From a virus: DNA of 22,599 nucleotides. Location of the stretch: IMG/VR virus record IMGVR_UViG_3300020438_000302, positions 1 to 22,599 of that record; one strand, given 5' to 3'. The position numbers were made by a program, and so were the translations under genes. This document shows, one piece after another, positions 6,786-13,593 of the stretch (position 1 is the first letter of the stretch; each line of letters starts with the position of its first letter). The notes below the pieces were generated by a model that had not been told where the DNA came from, ran no database searches, and saw only the letters and a program-made list of their open reading frames with translations.

Positions 6786-7777
6786 TGGCATATTTTAAAT
6801 ATCTACCTAAAGTTTACGTACGTAATAGAACGATTCAAGAAGGAAATCATCCTTATCAATTGACTCGTAATATATTTCGTCGTATCAAAATTAAAGATCA
6901 ACTTCTTGGTAGTCTTCTAGGATTCACACAGTATTCTATTCAAGAAGGTGAACGTCCAGATCAAGTTGCACGTAAGTTTTATGGTGACTCTGGATTAGAT
7001 TGGATGGTATTGATTATTAATAATATCATCAACATATATGAAGATTGGCCAATGAATCGTGAAGATCTATATCGGTACACAGTAAAGCATTATGGTAGTG
7101 TGGATGCAATAAGTCACTATGAATCGGTTGATATATTTGCTACATCTGGTGAGAAACTTCTTAATGAAGGTATAACAGTTAATGAGAACTTCCAATATGC
7201 AAGACCAGACGGAACTCTTGTACCTAAAGAAGAATGTCGTAGAGCAGTGACTAACTTCGAAGTTCAATCTGCAAAGAATGAAGCAAAGAGGAATATCTAT
7301 CTATTACGTGAAGATTACGTTGGTGATTTCTTAAATGAATTTAAACGTTTATGTCGTTACTTGCCACACGGAGAAATAGATGCACAAGGCAATAAAAAAA
7401 CTCCTACTACTATTGCAGAGGAGTTCATTGGTGTATCAAGTTACAGGAAACCTTCTCAGTCTACAGCATCCACAGGATCAGCATCAGGTAGTGGTTCAAG
7501 TACAGCGTTAATTGCTAGTGGTGGAGGTGGAGATGATTCTACGACTGCTGCAACAACGACAAATGCCACAGTAGAAGATACCACCACATCATCCACATCA
7601 TCCACAAACTCATCGTCAACGTCATCATCAACTGATAGTTCTTCGTCATCGAGTTCAAGTTCTTCTTCAAGTAGTTCATCATCTAGTAGTTCATCATCAA
7701 GTTCTTCAAGTTCTTCCAGTGGATCTTCTAGTGGTGGAGGTTACTATGGTAGTGGATATCAACATTGGCATTGGTAG
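6785..7777 (+). CDS. 53: gp53-like baseplate wedge protein with poly-serine C-terminal tail
   Basis: The first ~215 residues match T4 gp53 (196 aa). They show an N-terminal YFKYLPKVYVRNRT, a LysM-like 'SIQEGERPDQVARKFYGD' (about 51-68) and LDWMVLIINNIINIYEDWP. gp53 links the six wedges around the baseplate hub. Residues ~220-330 are an extension absent from T4: a Ser/Thr/Gly-rich linker, then an uninterrupted run of 28 serines (about 285-312), then a short Gly/Tyr tail ending YQHWHW. The run uses five of six serine codons (10 AGT, 9 TCA, 6 TCT, 2 TCG, 1 TCC). The start overlaps the gp48 stop (TAATG). Only one base separates the stop from the convergent downstream gene, and no terminator is visible. 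Confidence 0.85.
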   Translation: MAYFKYLPKVYVRNRTIQEGNHPYQLTRNIFRRIKIKDQLLGSLLGFTQYSIQEGERPDQVARKFYGDSGLDWMVLIINNIINIYEDWPMNREDLYRYTVKHYGSVDAISHYESVDIFATSGEKLLNEGITVNENFQYARPDGTLVPKEECRRAVTNFEVQSAKNEAKRNIYLLREDYVGDFLNEFKRLCRYLPHGEIDAQGNKKTPTTIAEEFIGVSSYRKPSQSTASTGSASGSGSSTALIASGGGGDDSTTAATTTNATVEDTTTSSTSSTNSSSTSSSTDSSSSSSSSSSSSSSSSSSSSSSSSSSSSGSSSGGGYYGSGYQHWHW

Positions 7778-7778
7778 A

Positions 7779-8066
7779 TTATAATCCATTCCAAAATGTA
7801 TCTGTTGGTGATTGCATATTCCTAGAAATTACAAACAGACCTACATTACATAAAAACCAATAAACATTGGTCATCCACGCTTGTCTCCAACAATATTTCC
7901 TGTTGGTCTGAACAATATAATTGTTCCTCTCATTCATTTCAGCGATAACAGATAAAGGTCTAAACTTTAACCATTGTTCTAGTCCTAGTGAGATTAGAAA
8001 TCCAACCGCAAAAATATAGAACAATAGGTTTAGTAAACCTGCCATTGAAAATAAAAATGATAGCAT
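7779..8066 (-). CDS. Small membrane protein, unknown function
   Basis: This 95-aa protein has a strongly hydrophobic N-terminal segment (residues ~2-28, 'LLNLLFYIFAVGFLISLG') and a second one near 65-80 (VYWFLCNVGLFVIS). Two membrane spans with a basic, aromatic connecting loop are likely. It is coupled to the preceding 99-aa gene by a TAATG overlap and converges on gp53. No family is recognised. Small inner-membrane proteins of this kind are common in T4-like cyanophages. Confidence 0.65.
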   Translation of the reverse strand: MLSFLFSMAGLLNLLFYIFAVGFLISLGLEQWLKFRPLSVIAEMNERNNYIVQTNRKYCWRQAWMTNVYWFLCNVGLFVISRNMQSPTDTFWNGL

Positions 8067-8365
8067 TAGTCTCGTTGCCTCCAGTCGTCAGAACGTTCTT
8101 GATGAAACCAGTCTATCACATCTTCTGGACTTCCGAAACCCCTACGGTGATTACTTGAATCGGGGTCTCCAATATTCAAGTGATTAAGAAAAGACTCGTC
8201 TGGATTCTTTCGTATCCGACGAGCCTGATTTAGCATTCCTCGTGCTGAGGTATTTGCTTTAGATAATTTTTCTGCCCATATCATATCTTCTATACTCACT
8301 TCGGCACTCGCTGCAATGTCTTTGCATATCGCTTCGAGTCGTAAACGGTATTGTGTTGATAACAT
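8066..8365 (-). CDS. Hypothetical protein, 99 aa
   Basis: This is a soluble, helical, charged protein with no signal peptide. The N-terminal half (LRLEAICKDIAASAEVSIED) looks helical, and the C-terminal part is rich in Arg, Asp and Ser with an 'EDVIDWFHQERSDDW' segment. No family is recognised. It leads a two-gene unit with the membrane protein downstream. A TATAAATT late-promoter-like word (8396-8389) lies about 24 bases upstream of the ATG, which suggests late expression. Confidence 0.65.
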   Translation of the reverse strand: MLSTQYRLRLEAICKDIAASAEVSIEDMIWAEKLSKANTSARGMLNQARRIRKNPDESFLNHLNIGDPDSSNHRRGFGSPEDVIDWFHQERSDDWRQRD

Positions 8366-8388
8366 TTAGTAATGTGTAGTATTAATAT

Positions 8389-8396
8389 AATTTATA
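8389..8396 (-). promoter_or_regulatory. Late-promoter-like TATAAATT
   Basis: It matches TATAAATA in seven of eight positions, in the 59-base gap between the exported His-rich gene and the 99-aa gene, and is oriented toward the latter. Confidence 0.4.
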
Positions 8397-8424
8397 ATAC
8401 ATCTTTACTAACCATCATTTCTGT

Positions 8425-8724
8425 TTAGAAACACCAACCATTCTTTTTATAGAAGTAACAGGGAACTCCGTGTTCGTTATGTCTATTTGGATTAAAGTAA
8501 GGAGTGCGATAGGTACTCCTATTATGATGGTGATGACCTTGCCTATATTGTGGCCAGGCACTACGCTTGGGAACTGGTGTATACCAACAATTCCACGTTT
8601 CAAAAATCCCATCAAAGACACAATGCGAAGGTTCAATTTCTACACCGTCTCTTGTGTGTAGGTGATGTGCCATCGCTGGCGTAGACCAGAGAAGGGCAGC
8701 AGCAGCGATAGCAAATCTTTTCAT
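8425..8724 (-). CDS. Small exported His- and Cys-containing protein
   Basis: The 99-aa product starts with a classical signal peptide: a basic MKRF, an Ala-rich core and AMA before HH, giving cleavage after about residue 19. The mature ~80 aa are unusual. They hold many histidines, including HH right after the cleavage site and a GHHHHN run near residue 64. They also hold four cysteines, which could form two disulfides in the periplasm. Metal binding is possible but unproven. A GAGG lies about 12 bases before the ATG. The gene sits just downstream of gp32. No family is recognised. An overlapping frame (8415-8636) lacks a credible start or protein features and was rejected. Confidence 0.7.
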   Translation of the reverse strand: MKRFAIAAAALLWSTPAMAHHLHTRDGVEIEPSHCVFDGIFETWNCWYTPVPKRSAWPQYRQGHHHHNRSTYRTPYFNPNRHNEHGVPCYFYKKNGWCF

Positions 8725-8738
8725 AATAAACTTATCCT

Positions 8739-9644
8739 CTATTCATTTGCTAGTTTAGCAAAGTATGATAGAGCATCGTCATCTTCTGTGCCAGTTGTTA
8801 CATTGTCCACAGCAGAAGTCCATTCTTCTTTTGGTTGAACGGTCTTACCTTCAGACAAGTCTTCTAACTCAGACTCAACAACTTCACGATCAACAGGTTT
8901 AGGTGCTGATCCTAGTACAACCTTCAAACGTGCTTCAAGTTCTTCATAAGACTTGAACTCAGAAGGTGCAGTGAAATCATTTAGATCGTGTGCTTCATTG
9001 TACACAGACTCAAGTTTAGCATCATCAAAACCACCAAGTGTACCTGGTGTTGTGAATGCTGAATCATCATAATTCCAAAAACCTGCAACTTGCTTGATCT
9101 TTAGTTTAAAGTCAGCACCCTTCCATAGGTCGAAAGGATTGAATGCGGGTTCTGGATCATAATCATTATCGTTAGGTTGCATCTTGGCAATGATCTTGTC
9201 ATAGACACGCTTCCCATATTTGTATAGGAATACCTTACCTTCATTCTCTGGATTGAGTGGATCTTTTACGACGTAGATATTGCTGTAGTAGGAGAGTTTC
9301 CTCTTCTGCTTACGTGCGGTATCTTTGTCGGATTCATTACCAGAGTTCCATAGGGAACTGTTCAATGCACTTACTGGATCTTTCTGACCAACGGTAGTGA
9401 GAGAATTCTCAATGTACCAACCGCCAGGACCCTGAAATGCGTGACTCCATACCTGTGCCCAAGGAAGTTCTGCTCCCTCTGGTTCTGGTAGGAACCTAAT
9501 TACTGCAAACCCATTACCAGATTTGTCAACCTGTGGTTTCCAAAATCTTTCATCGACCTTCCGACCACCTGTGGTCATCTTTTCGATTTCTTTGGTAAGG
9601 TTTGCAAACTTACCTGATTTACTTTTTAAATTTGCGAATGACAT
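8739..9644 (-). CDS. 32: gp32-like single-stranded DNA-binding protein
   Basis: This 301-aa protein (T4 gp32 is also 301 aa) coats ssDNA in replication, recombination and repair. The core matches T4 gp32 in the GGWYIEN segment, in SYYSNIYVVKDPLNPENEGK (residues ~117-136), and in FKLKIKQVAGFWNYD. The N-terminal basic KSKSGKF resembles the cooperativity element. The C-terminus is acidic. The whole protein contains no cysteine, so the zinc site of T4 gp32 (one His, three Cys) cannot form. A CTAAATA late-like motif and an inverted repeat lie in the 55-base leader, and no canonical SD precedes the ATG. Confidence 0.93.
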   Translation of the reverse strand: MSFANLKSKSGKFANLTKEIEKMTTGGRKVDERFWKPQVDKSGNGFAVIRFLPEPEGAELPWAQVWSHAFQGPGGWYIENSLTTVGQKDPVSALNSSLWNSGNESDKDTARKQKRKLSYYSNIYVVKDPLNPENEGKVFLYKYGKRVYDKIIAKMQPNDNDYDPEPAFNPFDLWKGADFKLKIKQVAGFWNYDDSAFTTPGTLGGFDDAKLESVYNEAHDLNDFTAPSEFKSYEELEARLKVVLGSAPKPVDREVVESELEDLSEGKTVQPKEEWTSAVDNVTTGTEDDDALSYFAKLANE

Positions 9645-9675
9645 ATTTTGTAAATGTATGTAGTGTGAATTGTAC

Positions 9676-9690
9676 TACCCATATAGGGTA
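9676..9690 (-). promoter_or_regulatory. Inverted repeat in the gp32 leader, possible translational operator
   Basis: TACCC and GGGTA flank a five-base ATATA centre, about 32-46 bases before the gp32 ATG. The region between hairpin and start is A/U-rich and lacks an SD. In T4, gp32 represses its own translation by binding an unstructured leader next to an upstream pseudoknot, and the layout here is similar. Function is inferred only. Confidence 0.35.
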
Positions 9691-9696
9691 ACGTAT

Positions 9697-9703
9697 TATT
9701 TAG
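9697..9703 (-). promoter_or_regulatory. Late-promoter-like CTAAATA upstream of gp32
   Basis: The motif includes the TAA stop codon of the DUF1825-like gene and lies about 53 bases upstream of the gp32 start. It gives gp32 a way to be transcribed separately from the replication operon. Confidence 0.45.
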
Positions 9704-10038
9704 TCGTTGTCAAGAGCTCCTCTGAAGGTTCTCAGTTTATCTTCCATTTGTGTCAGGACTTCGTGAATTGACTGACCATTGGAGTAAACCTGTGACATTT
9801 TGTCTAGTTGTGCCTTGATGCGTGCTGCTTCTTTATCCTCTGTTGCCATTAGATTAAGTCTACCGTAGAAGACCTTTTGTTTTGCGATTAGCATCAATGT
9901 ATTATTGATATGGTCTACTTTCTCCTCTTCTGTTAAAGTGTCGTATTTAATGGATAATCGTGCGAGTTCAGTGTATAACTCTTCCATCGCTTTGATTTCT
10001 TCTCTGACGACATCAGATTCATAGAATTTGTCACTCAT
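9700..10038 (-). CDS. DUF1825-like protein of cyanobacterial type
   Basis: This 112-aa, all-helical, highly charged protein begins with a 'FYESDVVREEIKAMEELY' segment. That segment and the overall length are typical of DUF1825, a family conserved in cyanobacteria and often carried by their T4-like phages. The function of the family is not established. The gene lies between gp33 and gp32, overlaps gp33 by ATGA, and so is part of the replication and late-transcription operon. Its position invites the reading gp33, but the upstream 81-aa gene matches gp33 better. A host-derived protein with a transcription or replication-linked role is an inference from context. Confidence 0.72.
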   Translation of the reverse strand: MSDKFYESDVVREEIKAMEELYTELARLSIKYDTLTEEEKVDHINNTLMLIAKQKVFYGRLNLMATEDKEAARIKAQLDKMSQVYSNGQSIHEVLTQMEDKLRTFRGALDND

Positions 10039-10280
10039 ATCGGTAAGACTCCTCTTGATGTTTTCTTAACATAGTTTAGTTGTTGGGCATTAAACTTAAT
10101 TTTGTCCTTCAGAGGTTTTGAGATGAGTTTGTTGACAGTTTCAACTTCAATGTCCAGATCATCACAGACAACAATGACCGCATCGATATAGTTAACGAGA
10201 CCATCCGAATTTTTAACAACCTCCTCTACAGCAGCAGAGAATTTTGCTTGGGTCATAAATTTGTCTTTTAGTTCTTTCAT
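10035..10280 (-). CDS. 33: gp33-like late transcription coactivator
   Basis: This 81-aa protein is shorter than T4 gp33 (112 aa) but matches its core. A YIDAVIVVCDDLDIEVETV segment followed by KLISKPLKDKIKFNAQQLN aligns with the T4 'YLEATTAFLEENSIPE' region and the helix after it. gp33 bridges host RNA polymerase and the sliding clamp for late promoters, which fits the TATAAATA-type motifs in this window. It overlaps the nuclease gene upstream and the DUF1825-like gene downstream, both by ATGA. The family identification is by motif only. Confidence 0.75.
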   Translation of the reverse strand: MKELKDKFMTQAKFSAAVEEVVKNSDGLVNYIDAVIVVCDDLDIEVETVNKLISKPLKDKIKFNAQQLNYVKKTSRGVLPI

Positions 10281-10945
10281 TTTAGCATAGCCATAAATTC
10301 ATCGATGTACTCAATTAGTAAATGATAGTAAGTATCCAAGTTTGATTTCTCAAAGACTTGTACAGTACCATCTTCTACTGCAATAAGAGTCACGATTTTG
10401 TTTACCTCGATACCGCAAAGTTCATAGTACATTACAGCATACGCAGTTTCTTGAACAAAGTAATTTTCAATCCACTTTTCCTTCTTAGGTTTAGTTGAAG
10501 TTTTAAAGTCAATTACAGCGAGTTCACCATCGAACTCAGCAATACAATCAACTCTACCTGCTATCCTAAGTTTATCGGAATATAATGGAGATTCAAGAAG
10601 GTGAATATTGTCTATTCGATTTAAAGTATCCTTAGCGGTTTTAAACATAAAACTAGCTAGTGGAGAATCTTCATCGAATTTAACAGATTCATTGTTCAAA
10701 TAACATTCTACCATAGAATGAAATTTATTACCACGTGAAGTAGCTCTTGAGGAGATTTTGTTAGCTTCTTCCTCTCCAACTCTTTTTCTCCATTTGATAA
10801 TAGAATCTTTCTTTCTATGTCCTGTTACTGTAGTAACTGAAGGGTACCATTTACCTTCTTTCACTTCATAAAGACGACCAGTTGGTTTAGTAACAGCAGT
10901 CATCTCAGTCAAAGGGACTGGAGGTCCCACTGTTTTAAAAATCAT
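10277..10945 (-). CDS. PD-(D/E)XK exonuclease, RecB/Cas4-like
   Basis: This 222-aa protein has a complete RecB-type nuclease motif set. H76 lies in KFHSMVE, E118 in LLESPLY, and D133 in 'AGRVDCIAEF'. D146-x-K148 lies in AVIDFKTSTK, and QETAY (Q165 to Y169) gives the QxxxY motif. Such enzymes resect or degrade DNA ends. Here it could act in recombination, repair or host DNA breakdown. T4-like cyanophages often carry this gene next to phoH. It overlaps phoH upstream and gp33 downstream by ATGA. No helicase domain is present. Confidence 0.85.
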   Translation of the reverse strand: MIFKTVGPPVPLTEMTAVTKPTGRLYEVKEGKWYPSVTTVTGHRKKDSIIKWRKRVGEEEANKISSRATSRGNKFHSMVECYLNNESVKFDEDSPLASFMFKTAKDTLNRIDNIHLLESPLYSDKLRIAGRVDCIAEFDGELAVIDFKTSTKPKKEKWIENYFVQETAYAVMYYELCGIEVNKIVTLIAVEDGTVQVFEKSNLDTYYHLLIEYIDEFMAMLK

Positions 10946-11685
10946 AAACCTTGGTTAAGTTTGGCAATTAAGTATTCTCTAACAAGACCTGACCTTACAA
11001 TATCATCGATACCAAATTCAACGCATTCAAATGAAGGCATTGATTGTACGATTTGCATAAAGTCTAAGATACCTGTTTTATCATTAGATTTGATTAAATC
11101 AGACTGTGCTGCATCACCTGAGAAAATGATACGACAGTTATTACCTATTCTAGTGATAATACTATCAAGTTCGTGGAAATTCAAGTTACTGAATTCATCC
11201 ACAATAATAACAGCATCGTCAAAAGTCGTACCTCTAATAAAAGAAGTAGACCAGAATGAAATTGTATCTTGTGCTTTCAGATTAGTATAGAGAAACTCAA
11301 AGTCATTATCTGAAGGCATTTCAAACATATATTTTACCATATTTTTATATGGTATTTGATATAGATTTGACTTGTCTTCGTGGTCACCTGGTAGGAAACC
11401 AATCTCTCTAGTAGGTACTAGAGACCTAACCATATAAACTTTTTCATATGGAGTAGATTCATCGAGGACTTCGGCAAGTGCAAGATACAAACTAATAAAA
11501 GTCTTACCAGTACCTGCTGCACCGTGTAAGATTAGTTGTTTGTTATCTTTATATGCTTTAAACGCTAATTCTTGATTAGTGGTTAAAGGTTCGATTGTCT
11601 TAAGATTTTCAATACCAATAGGTTTCTTTCTTTTGATAGAAATTTTTGGATTGTCATCTTGTCGTTGCTTTCTACTTCTTGGCAT
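10942..11685 (-). CDS. phoH: PhoH-like P-loop ATPase
   Basis: This 247-aa protein carries Walker A GAAGTGKT at residues 55-62 and Walker B AVIIVDEF at about 158-165. The PhoH signatures VRSLVPTREIGFLPGD (about 87-101) and 'RIIFSGDAAQSDL' are also present. PhoH proteins are ATPases related to the helicase superfamily 1 core. The cellular role in phages is unresolved despite the phosphate-regulon name, and RNA-related roles have been proposed. It is one of the most common auxiliary genes of marine phages. It starts at a TAATG overlap with the MPTY protein gene and ends in an ATGA overlap with the nuclease gene. A basic, Lys/Arg-rich N-terminal ~25 residues precede the ATPase domain. Confidence 0.9.
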   Translation of the reverse strand: MPRSRKQRQDDNPKISIKRKKPIGIENLKTIEPLTTNQELAFKAYKDNKQLILHGAAGTGKTFISLYLALAEVLDESTPYEKVYMVRSLVPTREIGFLPGDHEDKSNLYQIPYKNMVKYMFEMPSDNDFEFLYTNLKAQDTISFWSTSFIRGTTFDDAVIIVDEFSNLNFHELDSIITRIGNNCRIIFSGDAAQSDLIKSNDKTGILDFMQIVQSMPSFECVEFGIDDIVRSGLVREYLIAKLNQGL

Positions 11686-11915
11686 TATGTAAAGCGAGAG
11701 AGATTTGCTTTGGGATGTGCTGCTTGCATTTTTTGCATCACTTCCTTAAACCCTTCGGTTTGTTTGGGTTTACCATACATCGTTGCTGGTGCTTGGTTAC
11801 CAAAATACCTTTCAAGTTCGGGGTGTTCTTCTTTATATTTATCGAGGTCTGCGATTTTCATCATATTAGTGACGATCTCGCCAGTCTCTTTGTTTTTCCA
11901 GTCGTATGTTGGCAT
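11685..11915 (-). CDS. Small conserved phage protein, MPTY start (FmdB-like N-terminus without zinc cysteines)
   Basis: The start chosen is the ATG at 11915, which overlaps the thyX stop as TAATG and gives a 76-aa protein beginning MPTYDWKNKETGE. An in-frame start six codons upstream exists but would sit inside thyX. The MPTYDW beginning and the turn that follows resemble FmdB zinc-ribbon proteins, but there is no cysteine, so no zinc ribbon can form. The rest is helical and charged ('DLDKYKEEHPELERYFG'). It lies between thyX and phoH. Function is unknown. Confidence 0.7.
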   Translation of the reverse strand: MPTYDWKNKETGEIVTNMMKIADLDKYKEEHPELERYFGNQAPATMYGKPKQTEGFKEVMQKMQAAHPKANLSRFT

Positions 11916-12622
11916 TAGTCTATCCTCAGACAAGGTTGTAAGTCATTCCAGTAATCGTCATTGCAATCACAGTCTTCTACTTCGGGACACCATCCTAATG
12001 CTTTAGAAATAGTAGGGAAGTTACATATGAAATGATCACGAACTAAGTTTGCGATGTCCATATGTTCTTTCTGGGTGCCATTGGCAGTACGTAGATTTAT
12101 ATAGTGAATCCACGACCTAGCACTACCAGTCATATAGAGTTTGGTAGGAGTTGCTAGTGGGAGAACAAATCTCGCACACTCCTTCGCAATTCCCTCACGG
12201 ATGAGTTCATTGTATAAATCAGTTCCTTCAGCGAAATACCTTGTAATAAGTGCTTGAAGCCTCTTTTTCTGGGTTTCATCGAAATCATCGATACTGTTTT
12301 GCCTATTACTTTTGTCCTGTCGTCTCAGATCAGGTGGTTCTATTGTATTAGTTAGCAAATTTGTGTCTGCATAACGTTGTGAGAATTCTTGAAAGGTAAA
12401 TGATCTATGTCTAAGAATCTGTGCAGCAATAGCACGAGAGGTTTGAATCTCTAGTGTCATATGTGCTTGCTCAAAGATAGACCAGTGACCGTGTTCAATA
12501 CAGTACTTTAGCAGACCAGCAACCTTTGGGTTCTTTTGATTGTTAGGGTTGGATACTCTAGCGATATATCCTATTGTTGTTTCAGCATCAGGTGTGACGC
12601 TTACTAAGCATACTTGAGTCAT
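11915..12622 (-). CDS. thyX: Flavin-dependent thymidylate synthase ThyX
   Basis: This 235-aa enzyme carries the signature RHRX7S (R71, H72, R73, then S81) followed by QRY. The N-terminal 'IGYIARVSNPNNQKN' and 'HWSIFEQAHMTLEI' segments are typical of ThyX. It makes dTMP from dUMP using methylene-tetrahydrofolate, FAD and NADPH, supplying thymidine for phage DNA synthesis. The C-terminal ~30 residues are Cys/Trp/Asp-rich (about 210-228). The start overlaps the stop of the upstream membrane protein gene (ATGA), and the stop overlaps the MPTY gene (TAATG). Confidence 0.95.
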   Translation of the reverse strand: MTQVCLVSVTPDAETTIGYIARVSNPNNQKNPKVAGLLKYCIEHGHWSIFEQAHMTLEIQTSRAIAAQILRHRSFTFQEFSQRYADTNLLTNTIEPPDLRRQDKSNRQNSIDDFDETQKKRLQALITRYFAEGTDLYNELIREGIAKECARFVLPLATPTKLYMTGSARSWIHYINLRTANGTQKEHMDIANLVRDHFICNFPTISKALGWCPEVEDCDCNDDYWNDLQPCLRID

Positions 12623-12849
12623 TTAAGTTTCAAGAATCGAATCATTGTGATAATACAAAATGCGTGAATATAATTAATCGTCTTAATTGCAAAGAGATAT
12701 GGCAAAACACCGTTCCAACATATCATAAACAACAAAGGACCCATTAAATAGATCCCTATAAACTTACCCACTTGCTCAGGGGTAACCGATGTCTCTGGTT
12801 CTCCTTCTTGATTGTAAGAAAGTTTATAGAATGGTTTCTTTTTAGTCAC
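12619..12849 (-). CDS. Small membrane protein, GTG start likely
   Basis: The frame can be extended to an ATG at 12915, but that lies deep inside the preceding gene. A GTG at 12849 (or 12852) sits 10-13 bases after AGGAGG and just beyond the TAA of the upstream gene, giving about 76 aa beginning (V/M)TKKKPFYKLSY. Hydrophobic segments 'IGIYLMGPLLFMICW' to 'LPYLFAI' and 'YIHAFCIITMIRFL' suggest two membrane spans, with a basic C-terminus. It ends in an ATGA overlap with thyX. No family is recognised. Confidence 0.55.
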   Translation of the reverse strand: MTKKKPFYKLSYNQEGEPETSVTPEQVGKFIGIYLMGPLLFMICWNGVLPYLFAIKTINYIHAFCIITMIRFLKLK

Positions 12850-13114
12850 CACTACTTCTCTTCCTCCTCTTTGGTTTCTTAGGTGGAGCGTTATTCCATA
12901 GATTTGGTGGAACACGACCGTTAGATTGCTTCAACCATTTAAATCCTTTCTTGTACTTGTCATAGTAGTGGTCAAACAACTCAACTGCTGCACCTCCAAC
13001 AGTTAGATCGTGATAAACTGCACCATCGATTTCATATTGTACCAAATACGCAGTATAAGGTAGTTTAGTATCGTCTGCGAGTTTTGGATCGCATTTCTCG
13101 TGGAGTATCATCAT
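12842..13114 (-). CDS. Conserved hypothetical cyanophage protein, 90 aa
   Basis: The start overlaps the upstream stop as ATGA. The N-terminal ~65 residues look folded, with an 'YTAYLVQYEIDGAVYHDL' strand pair followed by a helix rich in Asp/Tyr/Lys. The C-terminal 20 residues are a Pro/Lys/Arg-rich basic tail (PPKKPKRRKR), which suggests nucleic acid or membrane surface binding. No known family is recognised. It sits between a DUF6433-like gene and a small membrane protein. Confidence 0.68.
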   Translation of the reverse strand: MMILHEKCDPKLADDTKLPYTAYLVQYEIDGAVYHDLTVGGAAVELFDHYYDKYKKGFKWLKQSNGRVPPNLWNNAPPKKPKRRKRSSGD

Positions 13115-13554
13115 TTCTGAGGACCTCTACCACCCCATTTAATCTCAGGAAATGCTTCCCCTACTACTGTCTTTGTAATTCTATATTTCTTACCTAATTT
13201 TTTATCCTTAACAGCACAGAGAACTTCTGCTTCATCTTTATGCAATCCTTCACACATCTGAATGAACATACTCTCTCGCTTCATTTGCTGAAGGTGATCA
13301 GCACCACCTTTAATAAAGTAGTATAGTTTCTTTGCTTCGAGTTCTAAACGTGTGTGTTCAGTACCCATAGGTGCTTCATTGGGAGTGTAAGGAACCTCTC
13401 CCTCTGGAATGACGCATTTGATACTATCATCATAATTCATAATGAATAGTGATCTTAGTGCTTGTGTATTATTTGCTTGAAGAATTTTGATCTTCTCCGC
13501 TTTAGTCTTAGCGTTGTGTGTTTTCTGAAGAATTTCAGAGATCATTAATTTCAT
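13111..13554 (-). CDS. Conserved T4-like cyanophage protein, DUF6433-like
   Basis: This 147-aa protein has N-terminal helices, a central acidic 'EGEVPYTPNEAPMGTEH' segment (about 51-67) and a conserved C-terminal KYRITKTVVGEAFPEIKWGG. This arrangement is common to a protein found in nearly all T4-like cyanophages (DUF6433, named from memory and not searched). Function is unknown. An intrinsic terminator lies directly upstream, separating it from the 13594-13833 gene, so it needs its own promoter or read-through. Confidence 0.72.
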   Translation of the reverse strand: MKLMISEILQKTHNAKTKAEKIKILQANNTQALRSLFIMNYDDSIKCVIPEGEVPYTPNEAPMGTEHTRLELEAKKLYYFIKGGADHLQQMKRESMFIQMCEGLHKDEAEVLCAVKDKKLGKKYRITKTVVGEAFPEIKWGGRGPQK

Positions 13555-13568
13555 AGTTAATTTCTGAT

Positions 13569-13590
13569 AAAAGAGGGGGACGTTCCCCCC
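13569..13590 (-). terminator. Rho-independent terminator
   Basis: On the minus strand a GC stem (GGGGGAA...TCCCCC type, 5-6 bp, loop about CGT) is followed by TCTTTT. It stands just after the stop of the small membrane protein gene ending at 13594. Confidence 0.75.
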
Positions 13591-13593
13591 GAT

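Noticed and set aside
7640-7740. Serine-coding tract as a DNA microsatellite
   Set aside because: Codons are mixed (AGT, TCA, TCT, TCG, TCC) with no regular short unit.
8415-8636. 73-codon frame overlapping the exported His-rich gene
   Set aside because: The overlapping frame has a full signal peptide and SD; this one has neither.
9700-10038. 112-aa gene as gp33
   Set aside because: Same length as T4 gp33, but its N-terminal segment fits DUF1825; the 81-aa gene upstream matches the gp33 core.
11646-12006. Two overlapping plus-strand frames opposite thyX and the MPTY gene
   Set aside because: Cys/Phe/Leu-rich shadow composition; both minus genes have intact motifs or tight coupling.
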